DNA of 64,000 bases, from positions 403,179 through 467,178 of the forward strand of contig CAJJDN010000007.1 in the NCBI GenBank assembly GCA_905182985.1. Reading direction: 5' to 3'. Position 1 is the first letter of the stretch. Each line of letters starts with the position of its first letter. The position numbers and the translations under genes are program-made. The notes beneath the pieces were generated by a model, which ran no database searches, was not told the origin of the DNA, and saw only the letters and a list, made by a program, of their open reading frames with translations. Below, piece by piece: positions 1 through 12,010 of the stretch. The DNA comes from Paramecium sonneborni (Eukaryota > Ciliophora > Oligohymenophorea > Peniculida > Parameciidae).

Positions 1-37
1 ATGGAATTAATATTAGTAATTATTTATTTTCATAATA

Positions 38-1320
38 ATGTAAAACGATGATAATGAATGGTAAAAAGTAGTTCAAACTACTACAAGAATAGATTAATAA
101 ATCAAGAATATCAAAATGAGATTACAATCAGCACTTACATAATTAATCATATAATCAGAAGAATAAAATAAAATTACTAATCCAGATCCAATCATTCAAA
201 AAATTAATCCTCCTTTAATTATTTAACATAACAGTAGATCAATAGAAAAAAAAGATAAACCTGCATTAAGATAATGTGCATCCAAATCACCTATTCGAAC
301 TCCAGATAATAATACAGATTGTCCATCCCCAATATCCACCTTATCTAATAATTCAACACTTAGAATGCAATTAAAATAAGCTGAACTTCTTAGTCCTAAA
401 TATTAAAATATTTCTGATCGATTTCATATTGGAAAATTCTTAGGAAAAGGCAAATTTAGTGATGTCTTTTAAGCATAGTAAATCTTTTAATTAAGATAGA
501 GAAAAAACTTCAAAAGTATTAGTTGCTCTAAAAGTGATCTAAAAAACTGTTATTAGTAAATATAAAATGGAAGCATAACTTGCACATGAAATCAAAATAC
601 AAAGTTATTTGAATCATCCTAATATCTTAAAACTATTTGGAGTCTTCTAAGAATAAACTAAAGTAACTCTTGTTATTTAAATTAGATTGTTTTAATTCTT
701 GAATATGCACCAGATGGAGAATTATATAAATTATTAAAAAAATAGCCAAATCGAAGATTTACAGAGAATAAAGCTGTCAATTATATTGCATAAATTGTAG
801 AAGGAATTTCATATATGCATAAAATGAAAGTCATTCATAGAGATATCAAACCTGAAAACATTTTAATAAGTCTAGTATAAAATTCTTATCATATTAGTAA
901 TTCTTAAAAATTGCAGATTTTGGTTTAGCAACTTACTCTCCAGAATCAAAACCAAGATAATCGTTTTGTGGAACTATAGATTATATGTGTCCAGAAATAG
1001 CATCAGGATAAGATTATGACCATTCTGTTGATTTATGGTCTATTGGAATTTTAGCTTATGAATTAACTACTGGAACTACTCCATTTTACTAATCTTCTAA
1101 AGAAGATACCATGAGAAAAATCATTGAAGGAAGAGTTGATTTCCCAAAATATGTTTCAAATGAATTATAAGATTTTACTAAATGTTGCTTAAGAAAAGAT
1201 CCATAATAGAGACTCAGATTAGATTAAATGGCTATTCACAAATGGATATAAATAAATCATCAATCTGGTGGTTAATATGATAGAATGTTAGTTCAATCTT
1301 TGGTGACTATTTTAAAATGA
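38..1320 (+). CDS. Aurora-type serine/threonine protein kinase
   Basis: Phosphorylates proteins in cell division or cilium control if it behaves like the Aurora family. Visible motifs: glycine loop GKGKFSDVF, lysine in VALKVI, catalytic HRDIKPEN, ADFG, and an activation loop ending CGTIDYMCPE followed by VDLWSIGILAYE, which is closest to Aurora/Ipl1. Three introns at 478-499, 663-685 and 875-897 restore the frame, giving about 404 aa. The N-terminal ~130 residues are a glutamine-rich, unconserved extension. The start at 38 is the first in-frame ATG, but the frame is open to the window edge, and the ATG at 116 (378 aa) is also possible. The usual activation-loop threonine before LCGT is replaced by serine here (QSFCGT). 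A PLK-like assignment is less likely because no polo box is present. Confidence 0.85.
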
Positions 1321-2593
1321 TTAATAAACCTATTTATTTGTTCTTTAATCATCAAATTATGCATCTTCTAGTCTTTAAACTTTTATTATAATTAAAATGA
1401 TAAAAAAACTCTTTTAAAATTTTTTGGGTTTATTGATCAATAAAAAAGTTTTAATTTTATAAATTTAAAAAATTTAATGAATTTATTGTATATAATATTA
1501 TTTTTGGCTATTAGAATTAGATCTAAATAGAATTTTTTGAATTTTAATACTGTCGGTATTTATGCTGTTGTCTATCAGTAATTACTCATAATGTTAAATA
1601 TTATCATATAAAGGAATGATGGATTTCTTATAGTCTTAATCTTAGCAAAGTGAGAATTCTTTAATTAAATAGAAACCTAGCATTTTCATATTGTTTAGCT
1701 TGTTCTAGTAAAATACTTTGAATTATTAGTATTTCTACAGAATAGCTTGTAGCTGGAAACAAACAGGCGTTATAATAAAAGTGTTTGAAATTTTCCTTAA
1801 AGAATCATAAAGAATTCTGAATAAGTAAATAAACTGTGTTTTTTTTCTCTAAGATTTAATAAATTTTATTATCTTTTAATGTGTTTGATCACAATTTTCA
1901 AAACAAATAAACTTTAATTTTTCTTGATATCTCACTTGCTTATCTTTGAGTAATATCTTTATTAACCTTTCACTTCCTGATCAACATAATAAAATTAAAA
2001 TCTTATGAGTTCATTTTCGATTTAGGATTTGAATCATGTACTTTCAGTTAAGTAGTACCTAGACTGATAGTCAAATTTATATTAAAATAGTATGATTCTT
2101 TCTTCTCTAATTTTTTGTTGAATATTCATTTGAATAATGGACATATTAAAAAAATTAATTATTCATTCATGAACAATAATTAATGATACATTTACTTTAA
2201 TGTAATTACAGTGGTAGATTTTCTTATTATCACAAATTTATCACTTTATAATTTTATCTTACCCAAAAATCATCTATATTTAAAATACAAAAAAAATTAC
2301 ATTTGTCAAACATTATAAAAGAAAGAATATACTTTAAATATTTTACTATATAAAATTTATATCTAATTATTGTATACTTTTCTCTATTTCTATAAGTTTT
2401 CCAAATACCAGTTTATGTTATTATTTTATCCCTCAAAAATACAAAAACAAAACTGATATTTTGATACTGGTAGTAATAATTTATAAATAAACTAAATCAT
2501 ATTTTCAGCAGCTTTAAAGTGAAAAAATGGTTATTTTATACACTCAAGATTTTAAATTATATCTATTTACATTTATATATATAAATAATGATT
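1321..2593. other. Gene-poor spacer of 1.27 kb
   Basis: Unusually long for this window. Both strands are broken often by TGA in the ciliate code, and I recognise no conserved protein. One open frame of 90 codons (1619-1888, plus strand) is listed separately. A short inverted repeat (TACCAGT near 2405, ACTGGTA near 2466) flanks about 60 bp. It contains the 3' ends of the kinase gene and of the leftward coiled-coil gene, so some of it is 3' UTR. Confidence 0.5.
1619..1888 (+). CDS. Doubtful small ORF or gene remnant
   Basis: An ATG-to-TGA frame of 90 codons with glutamines encoded by TAA/TAG, starting MDFLQSQSQQSEN and containing RIACSWKQTGV. In such AT-rich DNA a TGA-free run of this length can occur by chance, so it is weak evidence for a gene. 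The composition (C, W, G residues in the middle) looks more protein-like than the surrounding spacer, so a remnant of a duplicated gene is possible. No family recognised and no intron inferred. Confidence 0.2.
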
Positions 2594-4565
2594 TCAATTT
2601 GATAAGATATTGGCCATTTTATTATAAAATTTAGTACCTTAGTAATCAGGAGAATAATAATCATTATGTTCAAAATGTTCTTTATATTTATCTATTCGAT
2701 TAATTTTATTTTATTGCTATTCTAATAGATCTTATAATGCATTATCCATTTAATTGAAATTCCTCCTTTATTAATGAGCATCTATCTCATCTAATCTATC
2801 TAATTTATCTATTTTTAATATATATTGTTACCAGAATATTTTTGAATTACGTCTTTCACTTCATCATCTTCCATCATATAATGAGGATGCGTACTACTAA
2901 TTAGAGATACATAATTTGTTTATGGAGAAATTGATGTATTATCCATATTTGTCAAATCATAATTATTTGCAGGACGATTATCAACATATTTCTTAGCAAC
3001 ATAAAGTTTTTATCTATTAAGATAATCCTCTGGCATTTAAAGATCATTTGGATTCAATTCTACTCCTAATCTTCCATTATCTTTCATTTCCTCTTTTGAA
3101 TAAAGTAGTTTATCTTCTATTATATCTTTATCATATTAATTATTGCTTCCAAAATCATAGGAAACAGGAACCATTTATGTATTATCATTAAATATTTAAT
3201 TAAGATCTTTGTTTGCTTCATCATCAGTGCCTAAGTATGGATCTGCTAGATTATAATATGGTCTAGGTCTTTTTGGAAATGTAAATTTGACAGCTTCAGG
3301 AGTCATTAATCTTTAGGTTGTATCAATTATTTATCTAGATTTATCTTAACTTAAAAATGCTTAATAAAGCTCTCTTTACCGTATTTCATCCACAATTTAT
3401 GTCTATCTTAATTCTTCTTTTAATCTCCTGATTTAATCTTCATTATAATGCCTATTTTCATTTGCTTTAAGTAATTAACCTTTTAATTATACTACTTATT
3501 CAGAAACTTGATTAGTTTAGAGATTCATTTCTTATCTTAATCTTTGCAATTCAACATTGATAGTATCTCTAACTGTTTTTTCAACTTCAATAGGTAATTC
3601 TTTTATAATTCTTTATTCTATTCTTGATTTCATTAAATCATTTTATTAATCTCTAAAATTTCTTTCTGCATCTTAAACAGGAGTTCTTTATCTAACTCCT
3701 GTTTTTGCATTTTTTCTATTTTATTATTCAATTAATTCATTTTAATATTTTAACATTTCTAATCTTTTTAATGCTTTTAATCCATCAACATCAAAATTAG
3801 TTTCCTACAAATTTCTTTTTTCTAATTTATCAATACCATATTCTTCTATCATTTTTTTTTCTAATTCTTCTCTTTCTCTTATAACTCTTAAATCATCTAA
3901 TTCTTTATCCCTTTTGATTCTCAATTTTTCTTCTTATTTTTTTCTTTCAGCAGCTTCCATTTATTAAACTAATTCTCTTTGTAATATAAATTATTTTTAT
4001 TTTTTTTCAGCTAAAGCAATTTATTCTCCAATTTAAGTGAATTAACTTTAATTGATACTCTATTTGAATATGTAAAAATACATTATTAGAGACAGGTAGA
4101 TTTATCATACTTTAATTGGTTGTAATGACTCTTTATTATTATTAAGGAAATTAACTTATACTCATATTATCAAATTAGTTAGATGATAATGAAGAATTAG
4201 ATGGTCCAAATAATTAAGCTGATTAAACATTTGGATCCATAGGATTTCTTCTAGTAGTCTAAAAATAATAGTATTTAACATTATTTACAGTTATATTTCC
4301 ATATTGATCTCTTATTGGAGCTCCTCCACCTCCTCTTCCAGAATTAGTTTAACCATTTGCTAATTGTAATTCCTTTGAAATAATTGTTATTCTATACCAA
4401 TAATCTTTCTTATATTCTTTCTTATTATTGTCTCATCTTTTTTTATTCAATCTATTGTCTTAGAGTATCACCATATTGCTTTTTATTGATTTATTCTAAG
4501 GTTGGCTCACTTATAGGAAAGGCACTTGAATTTATGAGATTATGTTATGATTATGAGTTAATCAT
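2594..4565 (-). CDS. Coiled-coil protein, possibly CSPP1-like basal-body protein
   Basis: About 633 aa, rich in Q, E, R and K. Near the N-terminus is YGDTLRQQIEQKKMRQQQER, a heptad-like basic segment resembling those of CSPP1/CCDC66-type centrosome and cilium proteins; a glycine patch GRGGGGAPIRDQYG follows. Residues ~150-400 are long coiled coil (KELPIEVEKTVRDT); the C-terminal third carries FPKRPRPYYNLADPYL and ends NKMANILSN. Introns at 2809-2831, 4060-4081 and 4373-4397 give an exact reading frame; a further 30-nt candidate (4259-4288) is a multiple of three without stop, so its splicing is undecided. The start lies only 16 bp after the stop of CCDC146 on the same strand. Family assignment is inference from local similarity. 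Confidence 0.8.
4259..4288 (-). other. Ambiguous 30-nt stopless intron candidate
   Basis: Begins GTAAAT and ends TTTTTAG on the minus strand inside the coiled-coil gene. Its length is a multiple of three and it has no in-frame TGA, so both spliced and retained forms keep the frame. The encoded insert would be VNNVKYYYFQ after IT, unlike the flanking sequence, which favours a true intron. Confidence 0.5.
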
Positions 4566-4581
4566 ATAAATTTAATAATTT

Positions 4582-7443
4582 TCATATTTCTATTTCTTTA
4601 ACTTTAGGCTTCTTATAAAACCGTAATTGAGCATTAGATTCGGGTGGATAAAATGGAGCTTATTTGCCATAATTCTTTGGTAATGGAGCTCCTGTTATAT
4701 CATCTGGAATGTATTATTGTACTCTTTATTTGGCCATAGTCTTACAAGAAAAAGGTTCGAACATTTTTTCTTGCTATTCTTTTTCTAATCTTTAACGTCT
4801 AACAATTAATTAATTATAATAATCAACCTATCTTCTAAATATCTTATCTAAGCTTTTTATTATCTTAGATATTCATCTTCATGTTCTGGCAATGGAGGTA
4901 AACTCTTATCTAATCTTTATCTTGCTTCTTATACTACATTTTCTAATTCATCCTTTTCTTATTATAATTTAATTGCTGTTGCTTAATACATTGATAATTC
5001 AGCTATTGTTGCCATCATTTTTCTAGTCAAATCTTTTAACTTTGCTTAAAATTCATTAACCTTTTCTGATAACTCCAAAGTTGACAATCGCCCATCTAAA
5101 GCTTACTTTCTTAATTTCTCTGATAAATTTGTTATTTCATCTAAAATTAATTCTTTTTCTAATAATTGTTCTTTTTTATTATTTAATCTTTCTTCTAAAA
5201 CATGAATCTTAGCATCTAATGCTTCCTAATCTGGATCTTCACCACCTAATTCTCTAAATCTTTATTAATTATTTGGGTTTTCAAGTTCTTCAGAAAGTTA
5301 AGACTCTTTCTTCTTCTCCAATTCTAATTCATCTTTTAATTATATAACTTTTGATGATAATTATGGTATTTATAAAATATCTTTCCTTGCAACATCTATT
5401 TTTCTTTTTTATTCTTATATTTCTATCTTTATCATTCTTATATCATCCTCTAATCTTTTTATTTCTAATTCTCCAGATTTCAATATGTTATCTTATATGT
5501 TACATTTTTCATACATAATGCACAATTCATCATTTCTATCTATCAATACTATGCCTGTATGATTTCTTGATTCACAAACTTACTCATATTACTTTCTTAA
5601 ATTTAACATATCTTTTTCTAATGAAGATATAATCATATTTAATTTCTATATTTCATTTATATTTTAATCTATAATTTCTTTTTTAGCTTTTCTTTAATAT
5701 TCTAATTTATTTAATTTAGCATGACTTCTATCTTTCTTATGTACTTCAACTTATAAACAATGTCTATACTCTAATAATGTTCTCTCTTTCTCTTAAGATT
5801 CATTTTTTAATATTTCTAATTCATTCTAAAGTATTTTAATTCTTTCCTTTAGTTCTGCTAAATCTTATGAACTATTCTATATCATATTAACATATTTGTT
5901 TCTTGCTTATTTAACCTCTTCATATAATGATTTATAATTATGTTCCTTTGCTTCTGTTTCTTATGCTTTTTTCTATAAATCCATAATTAATAATTCTTTT
6001 ATTTTAAGTTCTTCTCTTGTTTCTCTTACTTCTGCTAATGCACTAGATGCTTTTCTAGCCATACTTTCTCTTGTTGCTGTTAATGCTTTAACTCTCTTTA
6101 ATCCTTCAGCTTCAAAATTTTATAATTCTATCATTTGTTTTTCAAATTTCTTTATTTCATTATCTACTTTACTCTATTCTTGCATTTTCTCTTCTGCTTT
6201 ATCTTTTACTTTTCTTACTCTGCCTTCTAACATTGTATATTCTTCTGCTATATTATCTCCAATTTCATTTTATTTCTCTATTTCATATTTTAAATTAACT
6301 ATTTCCTTTTTTATATTTTCTAATATCATTTTTTATTCATGAAGAGTATCATTAATTTATTACATCTATGTTTATTACTTTTTTAATTCTTTTTTATCTA
6401 AATCAATTGCCTTCTTTAAAGAACTAACTGTATCTCTATGTCTTCTAATTTCTAATTAACTATTTCTTATTTCAATATCATTAGAGACTTTTTAACTACT
6501 TAAATCACTTATTTCTTCTTTTAATTTTGAAGATAGATCATTTTAAATTGCTTATTCTCTTTAATTCTTTTCTGTTATACTCTTTTCTTCATCTATTTAA
6601 CTTTCATATTCTTATAATTTTAATTATAATTTTTTTAGTTCTACATTTAAATCATCTATTTATTTATTTTTTTTAGATATATCATCTTTATATCCCTAAA
6701 GGTCTTTTAACATTATTTTATTAGCACTTTTTAACATTTCTGCATTTTTACTAAAACGATTAGGATCATCTTTTATTTTAATATATTCATCATTTAATTT
6801 ACTAATCTTATTTAATTTTTCATCATTTTCAATTTTCAATTATTCTATCTTTTCTGTTTTTTCATCAATACTTTTTTATTCACTCTCAATTTTTTATTTA
6901 TATTCTAATAATAAATCTCTTTCTCTTTCTATTTCAGCATCTTTTTAAAGCATTTCAGGTAAAGCTTTACTCTTAGCCATTTTTTCTTATTCAGATATTC
7001 TAGTCAATATAATTGATTTCTCATGTTCTACTTCTTCACATTAAAATTATTTAGCATCAATTAATTACTCCATCATTTCATATTCTGCTTCTGTCTTTTT
7101 TAAACTTGCATTTAAATTTTATGCTTTCTCTTATGCATTAGCCTATAATGTTATTCAAACTATAAATACTTGATCATTTAAAGCAGTTTCGAGATTTTAT
7201 TTCTCAGTTGCTAATTATGTTTTCAATTTTTTTGATTTTTCCCATAGAAAATGATGATTCTTAAATGTTTAAACAACTGTGTCATGAAGTTTATGAAATT
7301 TTTTCTTATATGAATCACATTACTCTTAATTGATTTTTCCTTGTCTAAAATAAATTATTGAAATCTAACTTAAAAAGATCAGTAAGCATACTAAGAGCAA
7401 CATTACTCTATAAATCTCTTATTTCATCTGGTACTTCTGACAT
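4582..7443 (-). CDS. CCDC146: CCDC146 (MBO2-like) centriole/cilium coiled-coil protein
   Basis: Homologue of CCDC146/MBO2, a long coiled-coil protein of centrioles, basal bodies and ciliary microtubules; human loss causes sperm flagellum defects. Two end signatures identify it: near the N-terminus LFKQGKINQEQCDSYKKKF then FHKLHDTVVQTF, and at the C-terminus YIPDDITGAPLPKNYGKQ followed by APFYPPES and a basic KPKVKEIEI end, which parallels the conserved vertebrate tail. Three introns (4799-4827, 7143-7169, 7345-7369) restore one frame of 926 aa, close to the usual ~955. The middle is almost pure coiled coil. The start codon is 38 bp from the divergent gene at 7482. High confidence from both termini. 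Confidence 0.92.
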
Positions 7444-7481
7444 TTTTAAGTTAAAATAAATAATAAATATATATATATATA
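7444..7481. promoter_or_regulatory. 38-bp bidirectional promoter/5' leader
   Basis: Separates the start codons of CCDC146 (leftward) and the 176-aa gene (rightward). It contains only A and T apart from one G, including an ATATAT run. Both transcription starts and both 5' UTRs must fit in or overlap it. Confidence 0.6.
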
Positions 7482-8038
7482 ATGAAAGCATCAAAATACT
7501 AAATTGAAAATAGAGACTATAACATTATTACTTGTGTTGATTTTAATCAAAAATAACAATCATTACCTCCATTAAGGAAATTAGGTTAATCATAAGATCA
7601 TCCTTTTCCTAGAAAAGCTAAATTTGAAGTAGCTTAAGATTAAATATAAATGCAACAGACATAAACCAATAAAGTTAACAATTCTCAATAAGATATAAAT
7701 TAAATATAACCAGGTTCTATGATGAATGTTTCATCAGTTAAATTTGATTTTATTTCATTTACTTAAGGAAAATAATAACCATTTCATGATTTAAAATAAG
7801 AACTGAAGATCTTGCATAAAAAAAAAGTATATTTATGTATAAATATATAAAGGGTGGAATGGGTGAAATTGCTGACTTAGGAGGTTTATGTTATCCAAAT
7901 TTCAATAGAGAATATTAAGATAAATTCAAGGAAAACTAAACTATATTTAGAAAACAGAAAGGAGATTATCCTGCTGTTACAGATCCTAAATTCTCTTATG
8001 GACCTTTTATGAAACCATTTAAAAAGTTCAAATTTTGA
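7482..8038 (+). CDS. Conserved-looking small protein, function unknown
   Basis: 176 aa with one intron (7827-7852). The N-terminal half is glutamine/asparagine-rich; the C-terminal part is ordered, with GGMGEIADLGGLCYPNF, then KGDYPAVTDPKFSYGPF and a basic end MKPFKKFKF. Short proteins ending in such aromatic, proline- and lysine-rich segments are common among ciliary microtubule inner proteins, and the gene is divergent from CCDC146, but no family can be named from sequence alone. The ATG at 7482 is the only in-frame start. Confidence 0.8.
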
Positions 8039-8077
8039 TAATTTCATTATATTATTATTTTTCAAATTAATAATTAA

Positions 8078-10544
8078 ATGGAAACATCAATTATGAGATA
8101 ATATTTAAGTTCAAATGAGACTTATTCAAAAACAGATCATATCAAACTCAAAATTTTATATTCTGATATGTGACTATTTAATCTTATAATAGTTAGTATA
8201 TAAAATAAGTTTAATTGTCTATTGCTAATATAATCTTAGATCCATCAGAATGTCCAAATACAAAATTAATGGCTTTAAAAGTATAAATCTCTTTATAACT
8301 TAGTTAAATAAAGAACTTGTTGAAACTTTCAATTGTAATTACATTTATTTACTATAAAAAACTTTATTGCCAATACTTGAAGATATTGCTAAATATAAAT
8401 ATACTTCAGATAATCCAGATAGAGGTTGTACTTATTTTTTAAATGGTGAAAATCCAAATTAAGGTTTTATTAATCTAAATTTTAGATAATAAAGATTTAT
8501 AAATTACTGGCGAATAATTTGTCAGAGTTGTTTTAGAATGCATAAGAGTTTGGAGTAGATGGTTTCCATTAGATTACTAATCATATTTTTTAAGTTCTTT
8601 TAAAATTACCTATGAAAAGTTAGTAAAATTAGGAATTAAATTTCCTAAAATCATTTATTTTGACAATGTTTAATAGTATATTCCCAATTAATTAATACCT
8701 TTATCAATGATAATTTAATTAAGAGAACTACTTAAAAATTAAACTAATCTTTCAATAAAATAAATTAGAAATTATTTAGCAATGAATCCTGCTCATTTTT
8801 TTTATTAACATAAATATAATACATATGGAGATTTTTTCCATTAGATTAAAAATAAAAATCCAATCCAAAAAAAAAAAGTTTTAAGAAAGGCTACCTTTCT
8901 ATTAGAAAGGGAATTTGAGAATCTTGAGACAAAGAAAAAAGATCCATCACAAAATCCTATTTCATCAGAAACTCTACAAATTGAAAATCTTTGTTTACAA
9001 AATTTATATAATGCATTATCAATTAAAGTGCCAGATCTTCAATCATAAATTATCACATTATAAAATAAAGTATCTAGTTTAGAAAAACAGCTTTTAGATA
9101 AAGAAGAAAAAATTAATGAATTACAAAATGAATTAAAACAATTATATTAATAGTTTTCTATTAACATTAAATAATTTTTAACTTCAAACGATCTATCCAA
9201 TAGTGAATTATTTCAAACAGATGTAAATTTAACTATTATAGTTAGGTTACAAAATTGAAATTATATTATGGTATTTATGATTAAACTTATGAAATTGATA
9301 AATTGAAATAACATATCTATAAATCTGACATTAAAATAGAAGAATTATCTGATAAATTAGATGAATCCATTAAAAAAAAAAATTAACTTTTTGAAGAAAA
9401 TAAAACTCTAAATTAGACAATATTAGTTTTAGAGAGAAGATTAATTTAAAATAGTATATAGCCTATAAAAAATGTATCAACTTAATAATGTTTGAGTGAA
9501 TGTCCTATGAATACTATGACTAATATAAATCAAACTGGTAATATAGTTTAAAAAAAAGAAAAGATAACTGGATTTTAAAACTCTTTATTGTTATCATTAA
9601 AACAATAAATTTTAGGATATTAATTCAATATTAAGACCTTATAAATTGAATTAAGTAAGTATGATAAATTATTATAACATTCTGGTCATGCTCATAGTAA
9701 TTCTATCTTCTCTTATCATACAGCATCCACACAATAAAAAAGTAAATCTATCAATTTAAAATTAGTCCCTATGTATTCTCCTTAATCTATTTGTTAACCT
9801 AAATCAAGAGGATCAAAATAAATTACTTCACCATTTGTAGATTATGATGGCAAAATATTTGCAATTATTCCAGAAGCTTTTACTGTAAAATTTAGGTAAT
9901 CATGCTTATTGAAAAAATCTATTTTATACTCTGATGATAATCTTCAAATTGGTGTTCAATCTAATTTATAATAGAATTAATAACTATTAATAAATTTAGT
10001 CTTGCATAACAGAACTTAAGAGTTGTTGAGTAATCTTAACATTTAATATCAAAAATCTTAGAATCTATAATTTTAGGTTTATCCTAATAATATTTAATAA
10101 TCTATTAAAGGAAACGAATAAGTATCCTAAAAAATATTTATATCCTATGAATAAATACCTTATTAATTATTAGAATTTTAAATAAGTTACTATATTTCAA
10201 AGTAAGAGTTTAGTTTCAAGGTTTGCCTTCCCTGCACAATTAATAAATTTTTTACCTTTTTAGAAATTCCTTAGTAAACCCCAAAAACATATTTTTATAA
10301 TAGTAAAATCTTTCAAACAAGCTTTTAAAATCAAATTAAATAATTACTTCCTGAATTTTAAATTAATTAAATTAATGATCAATTTGTCGAAGCATTAGCA
10401 AGGATTCAAATTGAAAAATCAGTGTTTATAATTTAGATTTAATCTCATAATCATTAAATGCAGATTAAATTAAATGGTACTTATTAAGATTCCCTCGTTG
10501 AATGTATTGTGTCAACATATTAAGGGCTGTTTATGATTAGATGA
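8078..10544 (+). CDS. VHS/ENTH-like plus adaptin-ear-like trafficking protein
   Basis: 791 aa after removing introns 8170-8192 (starts GTG), 8281-8303, 8464-8485 and 9223-9245. Residues ~35-200 form a helical region with DPSECPNTKLMALKLNKELV and ITGEQFVRVVLECIRVWSRW, the layout of VHS/ENTH-type membrane-trafficking domains. A coiled coil follows (VSSLEKQLLDKEEKINELQ). The C-terminal ~230 residues have a beta-rich part (LVLHNRTQELLSNLNI) and then NKFFTFLEIPQQTPKTYF and QIEKSVFIIQIQSHNHQ, resembling the two halves of an alpha-adaptin appendage. This order recalls GGA and clathrin-adaptor proteins. It probably acts in vesicle coats at Golgi or endosomes; the domain calls are inference. Confidence 0.72.
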
Positions 10545-10586
10545 AAAATTTTTAATATATTAATTAAAATTAGAAAATAATTATAA

Positions 10587-10879
10587 ATGCAGTAGCTTTA
10601 GATAGGACTAGTCTTATTAATTTCTTGTTTAGCTTTTTTCCTTCTAGGTTACTAATGGGCTTTTTCGAATAATTAATCATATGATAGAGTATATATTTTA
10701 ATATCGTTTTTAGCTTAGATCTGATGATGATGAATGTAAAGTATAAGTTATTTTCTTTAGAAAAACTTGAATAATAATTGTATGAATAATAGTTAAAAGA
10801 GGAAAAATATAAGTAATAAATTGAGGATCTCAAAAAATAATTAGGAATGATAACAAATAAGAAAAATACAAAGATTTGA
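10587..10879 (+). CDS. 80-aa single-pass membrane protein with coiled coil
   Basis: Two introns (10689-10713, 10736-10760) give an exact 81-codon frame. Residues 5-24 are a hydrophobic segment (IGLVLLISCLAFFLLGYQWA), followed by an acidic link (SDDDE) and a glutamate/glutamine-rich helix (LEQQLYEQQLKEEKYKQQI). A tail-anchored or signal-anchored adaptor is plausible. It starts 42 bp after the upstream gene. No family recognised; the consistency of two introns and the heptad pattern support it being real. Confidence 0.72.
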
Positions 10880-11066
10880 ACATGAATAAATTAATTATAA
10901 GACATGTGTATAATTATTTATAATAGTTCTTACATTTTAAAAATTCTAAAATAGTTTTTATATATTTAAAGTTATCAATTAATGAGAAAGTGTTTTTTTA
11001 TCTTGAGATTACTTTGTACAAATTTATTTGGAAGTGAGATAATTATTCATTAATAAATATTAAAAT

Positions 11067-11718
11067 ATGGCCTTAGAAACAAATTATGGTGACGTAAATG
11101 ATATATAAAATCCTAGATTTTGCTTTTATGTGGAGATCTACATGTTGGTACAAGAGTGTAGAAGATTCATGAAAAGATTGTAAGCGCATTAGGATAAAAT
11201 AAATTATAACATGTCCTTTGCACAGGAAATGTTGGAAATAAAGAGACTTATGATTGGTTAAAGTAAATTTCACAAAATTTTCATTGTGTTCGAGGTTAAT
11301 ATGATGATGTATTTATTCATTTTTGATAATAGGAAAATAATGAAATTCATTATGATCAAAAAGTAATTTAAATTGGAATATGGAAAATTTTATTAATTCA
11401 TGGGCATTAATTTGTGCCTTGGAATGATGAAGAAACAATCAGCGTATTCTTGAAAGAAAATGCATGTGATATTGCAGTTTTTGGAAACTCTCATTAATCA
11501 CTTATAAGTAAATTTGAGAAAAAATATTTCATAAATCCTGGAACAATGAGTGGAGCTTATGGATCTATTAAATAGTTAAATTTTTATTTATATTTAGAGA
11601 TGCAGTAATTTAACCAGAATTTGTTATACTTGAATGTTTAGGTGATGAAATGGGAGTTTATAAATATAAATTAGTAAATGGCGAATTGCTTATTGAAAAA
11701 TGTGTAATTACAAAATGA
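11067..11718 (+). CDS. VPS29: VPS29, retromer subunit
   Basis: Metallophosphoesterase-fold scaffold of the retromer complex, which recycles cargo from endosomes to the Golgi. 193 aa, close to the usual ~185. The signature is clear: LLCGDLHVGTRVQKIHEK, HVLCTGNVGNKETYDWLK, NFHCVRGQYDD, LLIHGHQFVPWND, DIAVFGNSHQS and FINPGTMSGAYG. As in other VPS29 proteins the metal-site residues of true phosphatases are partly altered. Introns: 11094-11116, 11309-11332 (carries an in-frame TGA if retained) and 11575-11597. Confidence 0.95.
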
Positions 11719-12010
11719 ACAAATATTTTTTTTAAAAGATATTTTGATAATCTTGACAAATCTCTATTAACTATATCTATACAACCTTATTTCTGCATAA
11801 TGTATTAATATTTTTATTCAAAAAATAAAGAAATAAATATGATTGAAAAAAAATAATTTATTTAAAGATAGATAATTCTGAAGTTTATCAAAATTTTTGA
11901 GATTAAAATTTAAAGAGTATTTAAAGATGTATAAAAATACCTTATTTTTTGTAAATTATCATAAAATTATTAAAATATATATATAATATTAATATATTTA
12001 AAATATATTG

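Noticed and set aside
2402..2475. Inverted repeat as transposon or IES ends
   Set aside because: Only seven bases pair and there is no TA-bounded consensus (TAYAGYNR) or transposase; chance is likely.
10570..10833. 87-codon minus-strand frame opposite the small membrane gene
   Set aside because: Its translation is low-complexity Y/S/N/K, while the plus strand has two consistent introns, a membrane span and heptads.
11073..11273. 66-codon minus-strand frame
   Set aside because: It is antisense to VPS29 exons, which are unmistakable.
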